Origin: Pseudarthrobacter sp. NIBRBAC000502770
Lineage (GTDB): Bacteria; Actinomycetota; Actinomycetes; Actinomycetales; Micrococcaceae
Assembly: GCF_006517815.1 (NCBI RefSeq)
Contig: NZ_CP041198.1
Coordinates: 1,922,001-1,986,000 of the forward strand
Direction of reading: 5' to 3'
DNA: 64,000 nucleotides
Shown: piece after piece, positions 17,488-26,496 of the stretch
Layout: each line of letters begins with the position of its first letter
Position numbering within the stretch: position 1 is the stretch's first letter
Position numbers and translations under genes: made by a program
The notes under the pieces: model-generated
The model's input: the letters and a program-made list of their open reading frames with translations, nothing else
Database searches by the model: none
Told to the model about the DNA's origin: nothing

Positions 17488-18408
17488 CTACAGTGGCGGT
17501 AGTTCCGCGGCGAGGTAATCCAGCGCCTGGCTGACCCCGGCTTCAAGCTTGATGGTTGCCTTGTCATCGCCGCGGGTGGCGCCCCGGTTGATGATGACCA
17601 CGGGCTTGGATTCCTTGGCAGCGTGCCTGACGAACCGCAGGCCGCTCATGACTGTCAGCGACGAGCCGGCCACCAGCAAGGCTGCGGCCTCGTCCACCAT
17701 TGCGTAGGAGCGCTCCACCCGGTCCTTGGGCACGTTTTCCCCAAAGTAGACGAAGTCCGGCTTCAGGGTGCCACCGCAGGCAGGACAGACTGCCACCACA
17801 AAGCTTTTGATCAGGGCCTGGTCCTCTATGGTGGCGTCAGCGTCCGGTGCCATTTCCACCAGGCCGCCCGCCGCTGCCCGTTCCAGGAAGCCGGGGTTCA
17901 GTTCCTCGAAAACACCAGCCAGCAAGCGCCGGGAGTAAGTGCGCCCGCAGTCCAGGCAGACCACCTGGTCATACCTGCCGTGGAGGTCCACGACGTTGGA
18001 ACTGCCGGCGTCCTGGTGCAGCCGGTCGACGTTCTGGGTGATGAGGCCGGTGAGGTAGCCGCGCCGTTCCAGCTCAGCGGCGGAGTAGTGCCCTTGGTTC
18101 GGGTCCGCGTGCCGCATGTGGGACCAGCCGATGTGGTTCCGGGCCCAGTACCGTTGCCGGTTGGCTGCGTCCCGGACGAACTCCTGGTAGGTCATGGGCG
18201 AACGCGGTGGCGAATCCGGGCCGCGGTAATCCGGTATGCCGGAATCGGTGCTCAGTCCGGCACCCGTCAGCAGGGCGAAGGGGGCGCCCGCGAGGAGGTC
18301 GCGGATGCGGGCCAGGACATCGAGGTCATTTCCCGACGGCGGGGCAGGGGCCACCGGCGGCATGCTGGCGAACCCGGTAAGGCCTGTCCCCCGCCGCTGC
18401 CCGGCCAT
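17488..18408 (-). CDS. Sir2-family NAD-dependent protein deacylase
   Basis: A 306-residue sirtuin that removes acyl groups from lysines using NAD. GAGLSTDSGIPDYRG (49-63) and TQNVDRLHQDAG (124-135) form the NAD site. H143 in LHGR is the catalytic base. C151/C154 and C208/C211 are the zinc ligands. The first 15 or so residues are poorly conserved in style and a start at the ATG at 18363 is possible. It sits immediately downstream of the peroxiredoxin gene (six bases apart), so they are probably one operon. No Thoeris or other defence partner is present. Confidence 0.92.
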   Translation of the reverse strand: MAGQRRGTGLTGFASMPPVAPAPPSGNDLDVLARIRDLLAGAPFALLTGAGLSTDSGIPDYRGPDSPPRSPMTYQEFVRDAANRQRYWARNHIGWSHMRHADPNQGHYSAAELERRGYLTGLITQNVDRLHQDAGSSNVVDLHGRYDQVVCLDCGRTYSRRLLAGVFEELNPGFLERAAAGGLVEMAPDADATIEDQALIKSFVVAVCPACGGTLKPDFVYFGENVPKDRVERSYAMVDEAAALLVAGSSLTVMSGLRFVRHAAKESKPVVIINRGATRGDDKATIKLEAGVSQALDYLAAELPPL

Positions 18409-18414
18409 GGCTTC

Positions 18415-18909
18415 CTAGTCCCGCTTAAGGTCCGCGAGGGCGGAGCGGTATTCGCTGAAGTCCCGGGCCTGTCCGCGGGGGTTCACCACGCTGTAGCGGA
18501 TCCTGCCGTCGCCGTCGATGATGAACGTGGCCCTCTTTGCCATGCCGCTGCCGGCGTCGAACACACCGTACGCGCTGGCGACAGCCCCATGCGGCCAGAA
18601 ATCGGCCAGGAGATCGAAGCTGTAACCCTCCTGCGCCGCGTAGGCGCGGAGGCTGAACTTGCTGTCCACGGACACGCCCAGGACAACAGTGTCCGAATCC
18701 TCGAACATGCCCAGGTTGTCCCGAATTTCGCATAGCTCGCCGGTGCAGATACCGGAGAAGGCAAAGGGGTAGAAGACCACAGCAACGTTCCGGCCCCGGA
18801 AGGAGGACAGTTTCACCGGCTCACCGTATTGGTTGGCCAGCTCGAAATCGGGAGCTTCGGCGCCCAGCGAGGGTACGGCTGCGGCGACGGGCTGGACCGC
18901 TGCCGTCAC
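18415..18909 (-). CDS. Peroxiredoxin (AhpE/BCP type)
   Basis: A 164-residue thioredoxin-fold peroxidase. The peroxidatic cysteine is C55 in FSGICTGELCEIRD. A second cysteine, C60, lies five residues later, as in BCP/PrxQ enzymes; Mycobacterium AhpE has aspartate there. It reduces hydrogen and organic peroxides. The start ATG overlaps the stop of the upstream DUF3052 gene by four bases (ATGA), so translation is probably coupled. The sirtuin gene follows directly. Confidence 0.92.
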   Translation of the reverse strand: MTAAVQPVAAAVPSLGAEAPDFELANQYGEPVKLSSFRGRNVAVVFYPFAFSGICTGELCEIRDNLGMFEDSDTVVLGVSVDSKFSLRAYAAQEGYSFDLLADFWPHGAVASAYGVFDAGSGMAKRATFIIDGDGRIRYSVVNPRGQARDFSEYRSALADLKRD

Positions 18910-19325
18910 TTGTTCTTCCTGCTGACCAGGCGGACAGCGCTCCAGTCCTTTGAGACTCCGGCGGAGGTTGTGACGTGCAGGCCGGCGGTGGGGGCAGCTT
19001 CCTGGATTTCCGCAGGCGAAACGTAGCCGTCCCGGCCGGACTTGGGAGTGAGGACCCAGACAACGCCGTTTTCGCTGAGCGTCGTGAGGGAATCCATCAG
19101 GCTGTCCACCAGGTCCCCGTCGCCGTCACGCCACCAGAGGATGACGGCGTCCGCCACCTCATGGTCGTCCTCGTCGAGCATTTCGGAACCGGTGAGGTCC
19201 TCAATATCGTCACGCAAGTCGAAATCGACGTCGTCGTCGTAACCGAACTCCTGAATCAGATCCCCGTTCTTGAAACCCAATTTTTCCGCCACATTTACCG
19301 AAGTGGCGGCGTCGGCCTCGCTCAC
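18906..19325 (-). CDS. DUF3052 family protein
   Basis: A 139-residue acidic protein matching DUF3052, an actinobacterial family of unknown function. Characteristic segments are VAEKLGFKNGDLIQEFGYDDDVD (split across about 10-32) and ADAVILWWRDGDGDLVDSLMD (about 58-78), with a C-terminal VTTSAGVSKDWSAVRLV. I chose the GTG at 19325 because GGAGG lies five to six bases upstream; an ATG at 19460 would add an unconserved extension. It leads the DUF3052-peroxiredoxin-sirtuin operon. Confidence 0.88.
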   Translation of the reverse strand: MSEADAATSVNVAEKLGFKNGDLIQEFGYDDDVDFDLRDDIEDLTGSEMLDEDDHEVADAVILWWRDGDGDLVDSLMDSLTTLSENGVVWVLTPKSGRDGYVSPAEIQEAAPTAGLHVTTSAGVSKDWSAVRLVSRKNK

Positions 19326-19751
19326 GTGTTCCTCCAATACCTCATATATGCGGTGCGCATAGTGATTTCCATTACTCCCAAGCCAACACCCTTTGTGCCT
19401 GCGCTTCAAGCTGCCGCCCCCTGGACTGCGCATATTCTGCGTCACATCCGGCCGCGGCATCCCCGTCGCAGGGGCTTTTCGTCACACAACCAGTATGACG
19501 AACGAAATACAACTGCAGCACCGGGCCGCGGCTACGCATCGTGTTCCGGTCAGGGCTAGAGTGGCTGGTGACAACTATGCCTGCGGGACGACTACCTTGT
19601 GACTCCGTGCAGACATAGGAGCGCTAGGAAGCTGCCCGGCACACATGCCCGGGCTGTTGTAACCGATACGTCGCACACGGCGTATGTACGCCGGGCAGTC
19701 ATCCTGCCTGGCCTGAGTGCGCCGATTCATGCGCGCAAAGAGAGGTTGGAC
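19326..19751. other. 426-base divergent intergenic region (DUF3052 / aceE)
   Basis: No gene is convincing here. An open frame runs into aceE from 19599, but its residues look unlike any E1 N-terminus. The region must carry the promoters of both divergent operons. I see no strong consensus sigma-A promoter. A weak inverted pair, CGTCA and TGACG, occurs at 19480-19500. I see no riboswitch or repeat. Confidence 0.6.
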
Positions 19752-22493
19752 GTGGCTGCAGGAGAAGATACCTCCCATATCCTCAGCGGGTTGACTAACC
19801 AGCTGCCTGATCGTGATCCGGAAGAGACTGCCGAGTGGGTTGAGTCCCTGGACGCGTTGATCAGGGAACAGGGTACCGAGCGTGCCCAATACATCATGCG
19901 GAGCCTGCTGCAGCGCGCGGGCGCGCAGAGCGTGGGGGTGCCGATGGTGACCACCACCGATTACGTGAACACCATCCCGGTGGACCAGGAAGCGGCGTTC
20001 CCGGGCAACGAGGAGTTCGAGCGCCGCTACCGGGCGTACATGCGGTGGAACGCCGCGGTCATGGTGCACCGGGCGCAGCGGCCCGATATCGGGGTCGGCG
20101 GGCACATCTCCACCTACGCCGGGGCCGCGACCCTGTACGAGGTCGGGTTCAACCACTTCTTCCGCGGCAAGGACCACCCCGGCGGCGGGGACCAGGTCTT
20201 CTTCCAGGGCCACGCTTCCCCCGGCATGTACGCTCGGGCGTTCATGGAAGGCCGCCTCTCCGAGGAGGACCTGGACGGGTTCCGGCAGGAAAAGTCCCGC
20301 GAGGGCCACGCCCTCTCCTCCTACCCGCACCCGCGCCTGATGCCGCAGTTCTGGGAATTCCCCACCGTGTCCATGGGTATCGGGCCGATGAACGCGATCT
20401 ACCAGGCCCAGAACAACCGCTACCTGCACAACCGGGGCCTGAAGGACACCTCGGACCAGCAGGTCTGGGCGTTCCTGGGCGACGGTGAAATGGACGAGCC
20501 CGAGTCCCGGGGCCTGCTCCAGCTCGCAGCGAACGAGAACCTGGACAACCTGAACTTCGTGATCAACTGCAACCTCCAGCGCCTGGACGGCCCGGTCCGC
20601 GGCAACGGCAAGATCATGCAGGAACTCGAAGCGTTCTTCCGCGGCGCGGGCTGGAACGTGATCAAGGTCGTCTGGGGCCGGGAATGGGATGACCTGCTCA
20701 CCCGCGACACCGACGGGTCGCTCGTGAAGATCATGAACGAAACCGTCGACGGGGACTACCAGACCTACAAGGCCGAGTCCGGCGGGTTCGTCCGCGAACA
20801 CTTCTTCGGCAAAACCCCGCAGACCAAGGACCTCGTCGCGGACCTCACCGACGACCAGATCTGGAACCTCAAACGCGGCGGCCACGACTACCGCAAGGTC
20901 TACGCCGCCTACAAAGCCGCCACCGAATTCAAGGGCAAACCCACCGTCATCCTCGCCCACACCGTCAAGGGCTACGGCCTCGGACCGCACTTCGAGGGCC
21001 GCAACGCGACACACCAGATGAAGAAGCTCACCCTCGATGACCTGAAGAAGTTCCGCGACCACCTGCGGATCCCGGTCACCGACGAGCAGCTGGAGAAGGA
21101 TTCCTACCGGCCGCCGTACTACCACCCCGGTAACGACGCCCCGGAAATCAAGTACATGATGGAGCGCCGGGCGGCCCTGGGCGGATCCGTCCCGGAGCGC
21201 CGCGACACCCACGCCGAGATCGTGCTGCCGGAGGCCAAGTCCTACGAGGTGGCCAAGCGTGGCTCGGGCAAGCAGATGGCCGCGACCACCATGGCGTTCG
21301 TCAGGCTCCTGAAAGACCTGATGCGGGATAAGAACTTCGGCAAGCACATCGCCCCGATCATCCCGGACGAAGCCCGCACGTTTGGCATGGATGCGTTCTT
21401 CCCCACCGCGAAGATCTACAACCCCAAGGGGCAGAACTACCTGTCGGTGGACCGGGACCTGGTCCTGGCCTACAAGGAATCCCCCGCCGGGCAGCTGATC
21501 CACCCCGGCATCAACGAAGCCGGCGCCGTGGCAGCCTTCACCGCCGCCGGAACCTCCTACGCCACCCACGGCGTCCCCCTGGTCCCGGTCTACGTGTTCT
21601 ACTCCATGTTCGGCTTCCAACGCACCGGCGACGCCTTCTGGGCCGCCGGCGACCAAATGACCCGCGGCTTCATCATCGGCGCCACCGCAGGACGGACCAC
21701 CCTCACCGGCGAAGGCCTCCAGCACGCCGACGGCCACTCCCCCCTCCTGGCCTCCACCAACCCCGCCGTCCTCACCTACGACCCCGCCTACGGCTACGAA
21801 ATCGGACACATCGTCCGCTCCGGCCTGGAACGGATGTACGGGCCGGACTCCACGGACAAAAACGTCATGTACTACCTCACCGTGTACAACGAACCCATCA
21901 TCCAGCCCGCAGAACCCGAGAACCTCGACGTCGAAGGCGTCATCAAGGGCATCTACCTCCTCGCCCCGGCCAAGATCGACGGTCCCCGCACCCAGATCCT
22001 CGCCTCCGGCGTCTCCGTACCCTGGGCCATCGAAGCCCAACGCGTCCTCGCCGACGACTGGAACGTCTCCGCCGACGTCTGGTCCGTGACCTCCTGGAAC
22101 GAACTGCGCCGCGACGGCCTCGCCGCCGAAGAAGAAGCCTTCCTCAACCCCGGCCAACCCGCCCGCGTCCCCTTCGTCACCCAGCAACTCGAAGGCGCCA
22201 CCGGCCCCATCGTCGCCGTCTCGGACTACATGAAAGCCGTCCCCGACCAGATCCGGCAATTCATCCCCAACGAATACGCCACCCTCGGCGCCGACGGCTT
22301 CGGCTTCTCCGACACCCGCGCAGCAGCCCGCCGCTACTTCAAAAACGACACCCACTCCATCGTGGTCCGTGCCCTTGAAATGCTGGCACGCCGCGGCGAG
22401 GTGGATGTTGACGCCCCGGTCAAGGCAATCGAGAAGTACAAGCTGCTCAACGTCAATGCCGGCACCACCGGCAACGCCGGAGGCGAAGCCTAG
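19752..22493 (+). CDS. aceE: Pyruvate dehydrogenase E1 component, homodimeric type
   Basis: A 913-residue thiamine diphosphate enzyme that decarboxylates pyruvate and passes the acetyl unit to the E2 lipoyl domain. [24 protein letters not shown] sequence (about 115-134) and the ThDP motif [12 protein letters not shown] to [11 protein letters not shown] (about 243-280) identify the alpha2-type E1 found in actinobacteria and enterics. The GTG at 19752, preceded by AGAGAGG, gives the normal start ([20 protein letters not shown]). aceF and lpd are not adjacent. It ends in a strong terminator, before the fasR-fab locus. Confidence 0.96.
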   Translation: MAAGEDTSHILSGLTNQLPDRDPEETAEWVESLDALIREQGTERAQYIMRSLLQRAGAQSVGVPMVTTTDYVNTIPVDQEAAFPGNEEFERRYRAYMRWNAAVMVHRAQRPDIGVGGHISTYAGAATLYEVGFNHFFRGKDHPGGGDQVFFQGHASPGMYARAFMEGRLSEEDLDGFRQEKSREGHALSSYPHPRLMPQFWEFPTVSMGIGPMNAIYQAQNNRYLHNRGLKDTSDQQVWAFLGDGEMDEPESRGLLQLAANENLDNLNFVINCNLQRLDGPVRGNGKIMQELEAFFRGAGWNVIKVVWGREWDDLLTRDTDGSLVKIMNETVDGDYQTYKAESGGFVREHFFGKTPQTKDLVADLTDDQIWNLKRGGHDYRKVYAAYKAATEFKGKPTVILAHTVKGYGLGPHFEGRNATHQMKKLTLDDLKKFRDHLRIPVTDEQLEKDSYRPPYYHPGNDAPEIKYMMERRAALGGSVPERRDTHAEIVLPEAKSYEVAKRGSGKQMAATTMAFVRLLKDLMRDKNFGKHIAPIIPDEARTFGMDAFFPTAKIYNPKGQNYLSVDRDLVLAYKESPAGQLIHPGINEAGAVAAFTAAGTSYATHGVPLVPVYVFYSMFGFQRTGDAFWAAGDQMTRGFIIGATAGRTTLTGEGLQHADGHSPLLASTNPAVLTYDPAYGYEIGHIVRSGLERMYGPDSTDKNVMYYLTVYNEPIIQPAEPENLDVEGVIKGIYLLAPAKIDGPRTQILASGVSVPWAIEAQRVLADDWNVSADVWSVTSWNELRRDGLAAEEEAFLNPGQPARVPFVTQQLEGATGPIVAVSDYMKAVPDQIRQFIPNEYATLGADGFGFSDTRAAARRYFKNDTHSIVVRALEMLARRGEVDVDAPVKAIEKYKLLNVNAGTTGNAGGEA

Positions 22494-22524
22494 CCTTCCG
22501 GCTGGACGGATCCAGCAGTGAACC

Positions 22525-22570
22525 ACGACGGCGGCCCTCACCCCACAAGGTGAGGGCCGCCGTCGTTCTG
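22525..22570 (+). terminator. Terminator after aceE
   Basis: An 18-base-pair perfect stem (ACGACGGCGGCCCTCACC against its complement at 22549-22566) with a 6-base loop, followed by TCTGT. It starts 32 bases past the stop. Confidence 0.8.
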
Positions 22571-22677
22571 TCCCGGGTGGACCAGCCGTGGGGCGGCGGG
22601 CGCTGTGACGCAGGGCAAGGCGCGTTGTAGCCTTCGCACAAATGGAGCTTGCGCGGCGGTGGCCGTATGCTCAGAGG

Positions 22678-23922
22678 ATGCCAGCACCAGCCAGCCAGTC
22701 CTCGAAGCGGAAACCCTCGCCGCCGAAGGTCACGCCGGAGAAGTCCGAAACCCTTAAGCAGCTCCGCGCCAACGTGGGCCAACTGTCCACCACCACCATG
22801 CGCAAGCTTGAGCAGTCCCTCCCCTGGTACAGCCGGCTCAGCGCGGACGAGCGTTCCGCTCTCGGCATGGTGGCGCAGAACGGTATCGCCGCCTTTGTCA
22901 CCTGGTACGAACGGCCCAGCTCACCGTCGTGGATCCTGACCGACGTCTTCGGGACGGCACCTACGGAGCTGACCCGTTCCATCAGCCTGCAGAAGGCGTT
23001 GCAGCTGATCAGGATCGTGGTGGAGGTGGTGGAGGACCAGGTGCCCGTCATTGCACCCGAGGCCGACCAGCCGTCCCTGCGGGAGGCCGTGCTGCGCTAT
23101 TCGCGGGAAGTCGCTTTCGCTGCCGCGGACGTCTACGCGCGGGCCGCAGAGTCCCGCGGCTCGTGGGACACCCGGCTGGAAGCTTTGATTGTGGATGCCA
23201 TTCTGCGCGGCGAGAACACCGATGCCCTGCGCTCCCGCATTGCGGCGCTGGGCTGGAAGGCACAGGAGCGCTTCACGGTGATGGTGGGTAATTCGCCGTC
23301 GGAACCAAGCGCCAGCTATGTCAGCGAACTGCGGCGGATGGCGGGCCGTTACGCCGAGGACGCGCTGGTGGGAATCCAGGGCGACCGGCTGATCCTTATC
23401 CTTGGCGGGGTGCAGGACCGCGAAACCGCTTACGTGAAGCTGAGCGACATGTTCGCCCCGGGGCCGGTGGTCTACGGACCCGAGGCCAGTTCACTGCTGG
23501 AGGCCAGCGGCTCTGCCCAGTCCGCGTTTGCCGGCCTGACGGCGGCGCGGGCGTGGCCGTCAGCGCCGCGTCCGGTGGCCGCGGACGACCTGCTGCCCGA
23601 GCGGGTGATTTCCGGGGATGACGCCGCCCGGCGTTCCCTGGTGAAGAACATCTACCGGCCGCTCCTGGCTGCCTCCAACGGCCTGGTCGAAACGCTGGGA
23701 ACCTACCTGGAGCTGGGCCATTCACTGGAGGCCACCGCCCGGGAACTCTTCGTCCACGCCAACACAGTGCGCTACCGGTTGAAGCGGGTCTGCGACGTCA
23801 CGGGGTGGGACCCGTTGCTCCCGAGAGAGGCCTTCGTGCTGCAGGCGGCACTGGTGGTGGGCCGGCTTTCAGCGCCGCCGAAGGCCGCCACGGAGCGCCA
23901 GCCGTCCCGGAACCAGGCCTGA
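22678..23922 (+). CDS. fasR: PucR-type regulator of fatty acid synthesis (FasR-like)
   Basis: A 414-residue regulator with the PucR architecture: a central sensor-like region and a C-terminal helix-turn-helix (about 345-375, GHSLEATARELFVHANTVRYRLKRV). Its position directly upstream of fabD-fabH-acpP-fabF matches Streptomyces FasR, an activator of that operon. The ATG at 22678 follows AGAGG. The inverted repeat starting four bases past its stop, in front of fabD, is a candidate binding site. The family is firm; regulation of fab here is inferred from the neighbourhood. Confidence 0.9.
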   Translation: MPAPASQSSKRKPSPPKVTPEKSETLKQLRANVGQLSTTTMRKLEQSLPWYSRLSADERSALGMVAQNGIAAFVTWYERPSSPSWILTDVFGTAPTELTRSISLQKALQLIRIVVEVVEDQVPVIAPEADQPSLREAVLRYSREVAFAAADVYARAAESRGSWDTRLEALIVDAILRGENTDALRSRIAALGWKAQERFTVMVGNSPSEPSASYVSELRRMAGRYAEDALVGIQGDRLILILGGVQDRETAYVKLSDMFAPGPVVYGPEASSLLEASGSAQSAFAGLTAARAWPSAPRPVAADDLLPERVISGDDAARRSLVKNIYRPLLAASNGLVETLGTYLELGHSLEATARELFVHANTVRYRLKRVCDVTGWDPLLPREAFVLQAALVVGRLSAPPKAATERQPSRNQA

Positions 23923-23925
23923 GGC

Positions 23926-23944
23926 ATTGTAGACTTCCTACAAT
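23926..23944. promoter_or_regulatory. Perfect inverted repeat between fasR and fabD (candidate FasR operator)
   Basis: ATTGTAG at 23926-23932 and CTACAAT at 23938-23944 form a perfect 7-base inverted repeat with a 5-base spacer. It lies 66 bases before the fabD start, a suitable place for an activator site. Confidence 0.6.
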
Positions 23945-24010
23945 CTGACCCCGTGAGCTTGGTGCGGAGAAACACCGCTGGATCACACAGTAATTTGGAA
24001 AGCTGGTTAC

Positions 24011-24940
24011 GTGCTTGCAATAGTCTGCCCTGGACAGGGCTCACAGACCCCGGGTTTTCTTGCCCCCTGGCTGGAACTTCCCTCGGTGGCAGGCCAGCTG
24101 GCCTCCCTGAGTGACATCGCAGGCATCGACCTGATAGCCCATGGCACCACCTCCGACGAGGAAACCATCAAGGACACTGCCGTGGCGCAGCCCCTGATCG
24201 TTGCTGCCGGGCTTGTCGCCGCGGCCTCCCTCTTCGATGTGGAGCTCAATTCCCTTCCTGTCATCCTTGCCGGCCACTCGGTAGGCGAGATCACCGCAGC
24301 AGCCCTGGCCGGCGTGCTGACCGAAGCGGAAGCCATGACGTTCGTGCGGGAGCGTGCCAACAGCATGGCGGCAGCGGCAGCCGCCACCCCCACCGGCATG
24401 AGCGCTGTGGTGGGCGGTGACCCCGCCGAGGTCCTGGCCGCCATCGAGGCATCCGGGGCTTCCCCTGCCAACGTCAACGGCGCCGGCCAGACGGTGGCGG
24501 CGGGCACCTTCGACCAGTTGAAGGCCCTCGCCGAGAATCCACCCGCCAAGGCCCGGGTTATTCCGCTTAAGGTGGCCGGAGCATTCCACACCAGCCACAT
24601 GTCGCCCGCTGTTGATGCGCTCAAGGCGCTGGCGCCGACGTTGAACCCGGTGGCCCCCAAGGTGCCGCTGCTGTCGAATTACGACGGCGGCGAAGTCACC
24701 GACGGTGGCGCCGCCGTCGAAAGCCTGATCGCCCAGGTGTCCCGCCCCGTCCGCTGGGACCTGTGCATGGAAACCATAGTGAAGCGGGGCGTCACCGGCC
24801 TGATCGAACTGGCGCCCGCCGGTACCCTGGCAGGCCTTGCCAAGCGCGGCATGCCCGGCGTCAAGACCGTTGCTGTCAAAACCCCCGATGACCTGTCCGC
24901 CGCACTGGCGCTCTTCGCAGAACTGGAGGGCAACGCATGA
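24011..24940 (+). CDS. fabD: Malonyl-CoA:ACP transacylase
   Basis: A 309-residue enzyme that moves malonyl groups from CoA to the acyl carrier protein for type II fatty acid synthesis. The nucleophile is S90 in GHSVGE; the histidine partner is H193 in GAFHTSHM. The N-terminal CPGQGSQ loop (6-12) is the oxyanion site. The start is a GTG at 24011. fabH starts within its last codons (ATGA overlap), so they are coupled. Confidence 0.95.
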   Translation: MLAIVCPGQGSQTPGFLAPWLELPSVAGQLASLSDIAGIDLIAHGTTSDEETIKDTAVAQPLIVAAGLVAAASLFDVELNSLPVILAGHSVGEITAAALAGVLTEAEAMTFVRERANSMAAAAAATPTGMSAVVGGDPAEVLAAIEASGASPANVNGAGQTVAAGTFDQLKALAENPPAKARVIPLKVAGAFHTSHMSPAVDALKALAPTLNPVAPKVPLLSNYDGGEVTDGGAAVESLIAQVSRPVRWDLCMETIVKRGVTGLIELAPAGTLAGLAKRGMPGVKTVAVKTPDDLSAALALFAELEGNA

Positions 24941-25998
24941 GCGTTCCCACGCTGAAACAGGCTCCCATCCAGGAGCACACCCGCATCCTCGGCCTCGGCG
25001 CTTACCGGCCGGACGTCATCGTCACCAACGAGGACGTGTGCCAGTGGATCGATTCCTCGGACGAGTGGATCCGCCAGCGCACCGGGATCGTCACCCGCCA
25101 CCGCGCTCCTGCCGACGTCAGTGTGATCGATATGGCCGAAGGCGCTGCCCGCGAAGCCATGGCCAAGGCAGGCATTGAAGCCTCGGAACTCGGCGCTGTC
25201 ATTGTCTCCACGGTCACCCACCCGTACGCCACTCCCTCAGCCGCGGCCAGCCTGGCTGACCGCATCGGTGCCACGCCCGCGCCCGCCTTCGATATCTCCG
25301 CGGCCTGCGCCGGTTACTGCTACGGCATTGCCCAGGCCGATGCCCTGGTCCGGTCCGGCACCGCTAAGTATGTGCTGGTGGTGGGCGCCGAGAAGCTGTC
25401 CGACGTCATCGACAACCGGGAGCGCACCATCTCCTTCCTCCTCGGTGACGGCGCCGGCGCCGTCGTCGTGGGTCCTTCCGACACCCCCGGCATCGCTCCG
25501 TCCGTGTGGGGCTCGGACGGCAGCAGGTGGGATGCCATCGGCATGACCCGCTCACTGCTGGACGTCCGCGACCTGGGCCTGGCAGCCCGGCAGTCCGACT
25601 CCACGGGCGACCTCGCGCTGCTGGAGGAAGCCCAGGAGCTGTACCCCACCCTCCGCCAGGACGGACAGACGGTGTTCCGATGGGCAGTGTGGGAAATGGC
25701 CAAGGTGGCCCAGCAGGCACTCGATGCCGCCGGCATCCAGGCTGAAGACCTGGTTGCCTTTATCCCGCACCAGGCCAACATGCGCATCATCGACGAGATG
25801 GTGAAGAAGCTGAAGCTGCCCGAGACCGTTACAGTGGCACGGGACATTGCCGAGGCCGGCAACACGTCGGCTGCCTCCATCCCGCTGGCAACCCACCGGC
25901 TCCTTCAGGAGAACCCCGGACTGAGCGGCGGGCTGGCCCTGCAGATCGGTTTCGGAGCCGGACTGGTCTTCGGCGCACAGGTAATTGTCCTTCCCTAG
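24937..25998 (+). CDS. fabH: Beta-ketoacyl-ACP synthase III
   Basis: A 353-residue condensing enzyme that starts fatty acid synthesis by joining an acyl-CoA primer to malonyl-ACP. The catalytic triad is C124 (ISAACAGY), H278 (IPHQAN) and N309 (AGNTSAAS). In actinobacteria the primer is usually branched. It overlaps fabD by four bases and is followed 77 bases later by acpP. A related enzyme, OleA, is encoded elsewhere in this window. Confidence 0.95.
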   Translation: MSVPTLKQAPIQEHTRILGLGAYRPDVIVTNEDVCQWIDSSDEWIRQRTGIVTRHRAPADVSVIDMAEGAAREAMAKAGIEASELGAVIVSTVTHPYATPSAAASLADRIGATPAPAFDISAACAGYCYGIAQADALVRSGTAKYVLVVGAEKLSDVIDNRERTISFLLGDGAGAVVVGPSDTPGIAPSVWGSDGSRWDAIGMTRSLLDVRDLGLAARQSDSTGDLALLEEAQELYPTLRQDGQTVFRWAVWEMAKVAQQALDAAGIQAEDLVAFIPHQANMRIIDEMVKKLKLPETVTVARDIAEAGNTSAASIPLATHRLLQENPGLSGGLALQIGFGAGLVFGAQVIVLP

Positions 25999-26075
25999 AT
26001 ACGCCCAAGGGTCGCATCCGCGGCCCGGACCGTTTCCGGCAGCCCCTGCCGGCAATACAAGAAAAGGAGCCACCA

Positions 26076-26321
26076 ATGGCTAGCAACGAAGAGATCCTGG
26101 CCGGCTTGGCTGAAATCGTCAACGAAGAAACCGGCCTGGCCCCGGAGGCCGTCGAGCTGGACAAGTCCTTCACCGAGGACCTGGACATCGACTCCATCTC
26201 CATGATGACCATCGTGGTCAACGCCGAGGAAAAGTTCGGCGTGCGCATCCCGGACGAAGAGGTCAAGAACCTCAAGACCGTCGGCGACGCCGTCAGCTTC
26301 ATCGCCGGAGCCCAGGCCTAA
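26076..26321 (+). CDS. acpP: Acyl carrier protein
   Basis: An 81-residue acidic four-helix carrier protein. The phosphopantetheine site is S40 in LDIDSIS. Note DSI rather than the commoner DSL, as often seen in actinobacteria. AAAGGAGCC precedes the ATG. It is the shared substrate carrier for FabD, FabH and FabF. A terminator-like hairpin follows, before fabF. Confidence 0.96.
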   Translation: MASNEEILAGLAEIVNEETGLAPEAVELDKSFTEDLDIDSISMMTIVVNAEEKFGVRIPDEEVKNLKTVGDAVSFIAGAQA

Positions 26322-26353
26322 CACCAGGCTTTTCGCCGTCTCACGGCTTGGCA

Positions 26354-26397
26354 GGGCTGCCGGTCCGGAATGACCGGACCGGCAGCCCGCCGTTTTT
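26354..26397 (+). terminator. Terminator-like hairpin between acpP and fabF
   Basis: GGGCTGCCGGTCCGG pairs perfectly with CCGGACCGGCAGCCC around an AATGA loop, followed by GCCGTTTTTA. It lies inside the fab gene set, so it may partly stop transcription and make acpP mRNA more abundant than fabF mRNA. Confidence 0.75.
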
Positions 26398-26496
26398 ATC
26401 CGGCGCAGAACCCCGACCGGGACTGGCCGATCATCAATATGTGCGGGACCCTGCGACAGGTGCAGGCGGATTCCCCACCGACGAAAGAGTGATCCC

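Noticed and set aside
17488..18408. Sir2 protein as a Thoeris- or DSR-type defence NADase
   Set aside because: It has the standard zinc-finger sirtuin deacylase layout and no TIR or other partner gene; its neighbours are redox genes.
19575..22541. 988-residue minus-strand open frame antisense to aceE
   Set aside because: It mirrors aceE codons and has a Gly/Val/Asp-rich composition typical of antisense frames in GC-rich DNA. aceE on the plus strand has clear motifs.
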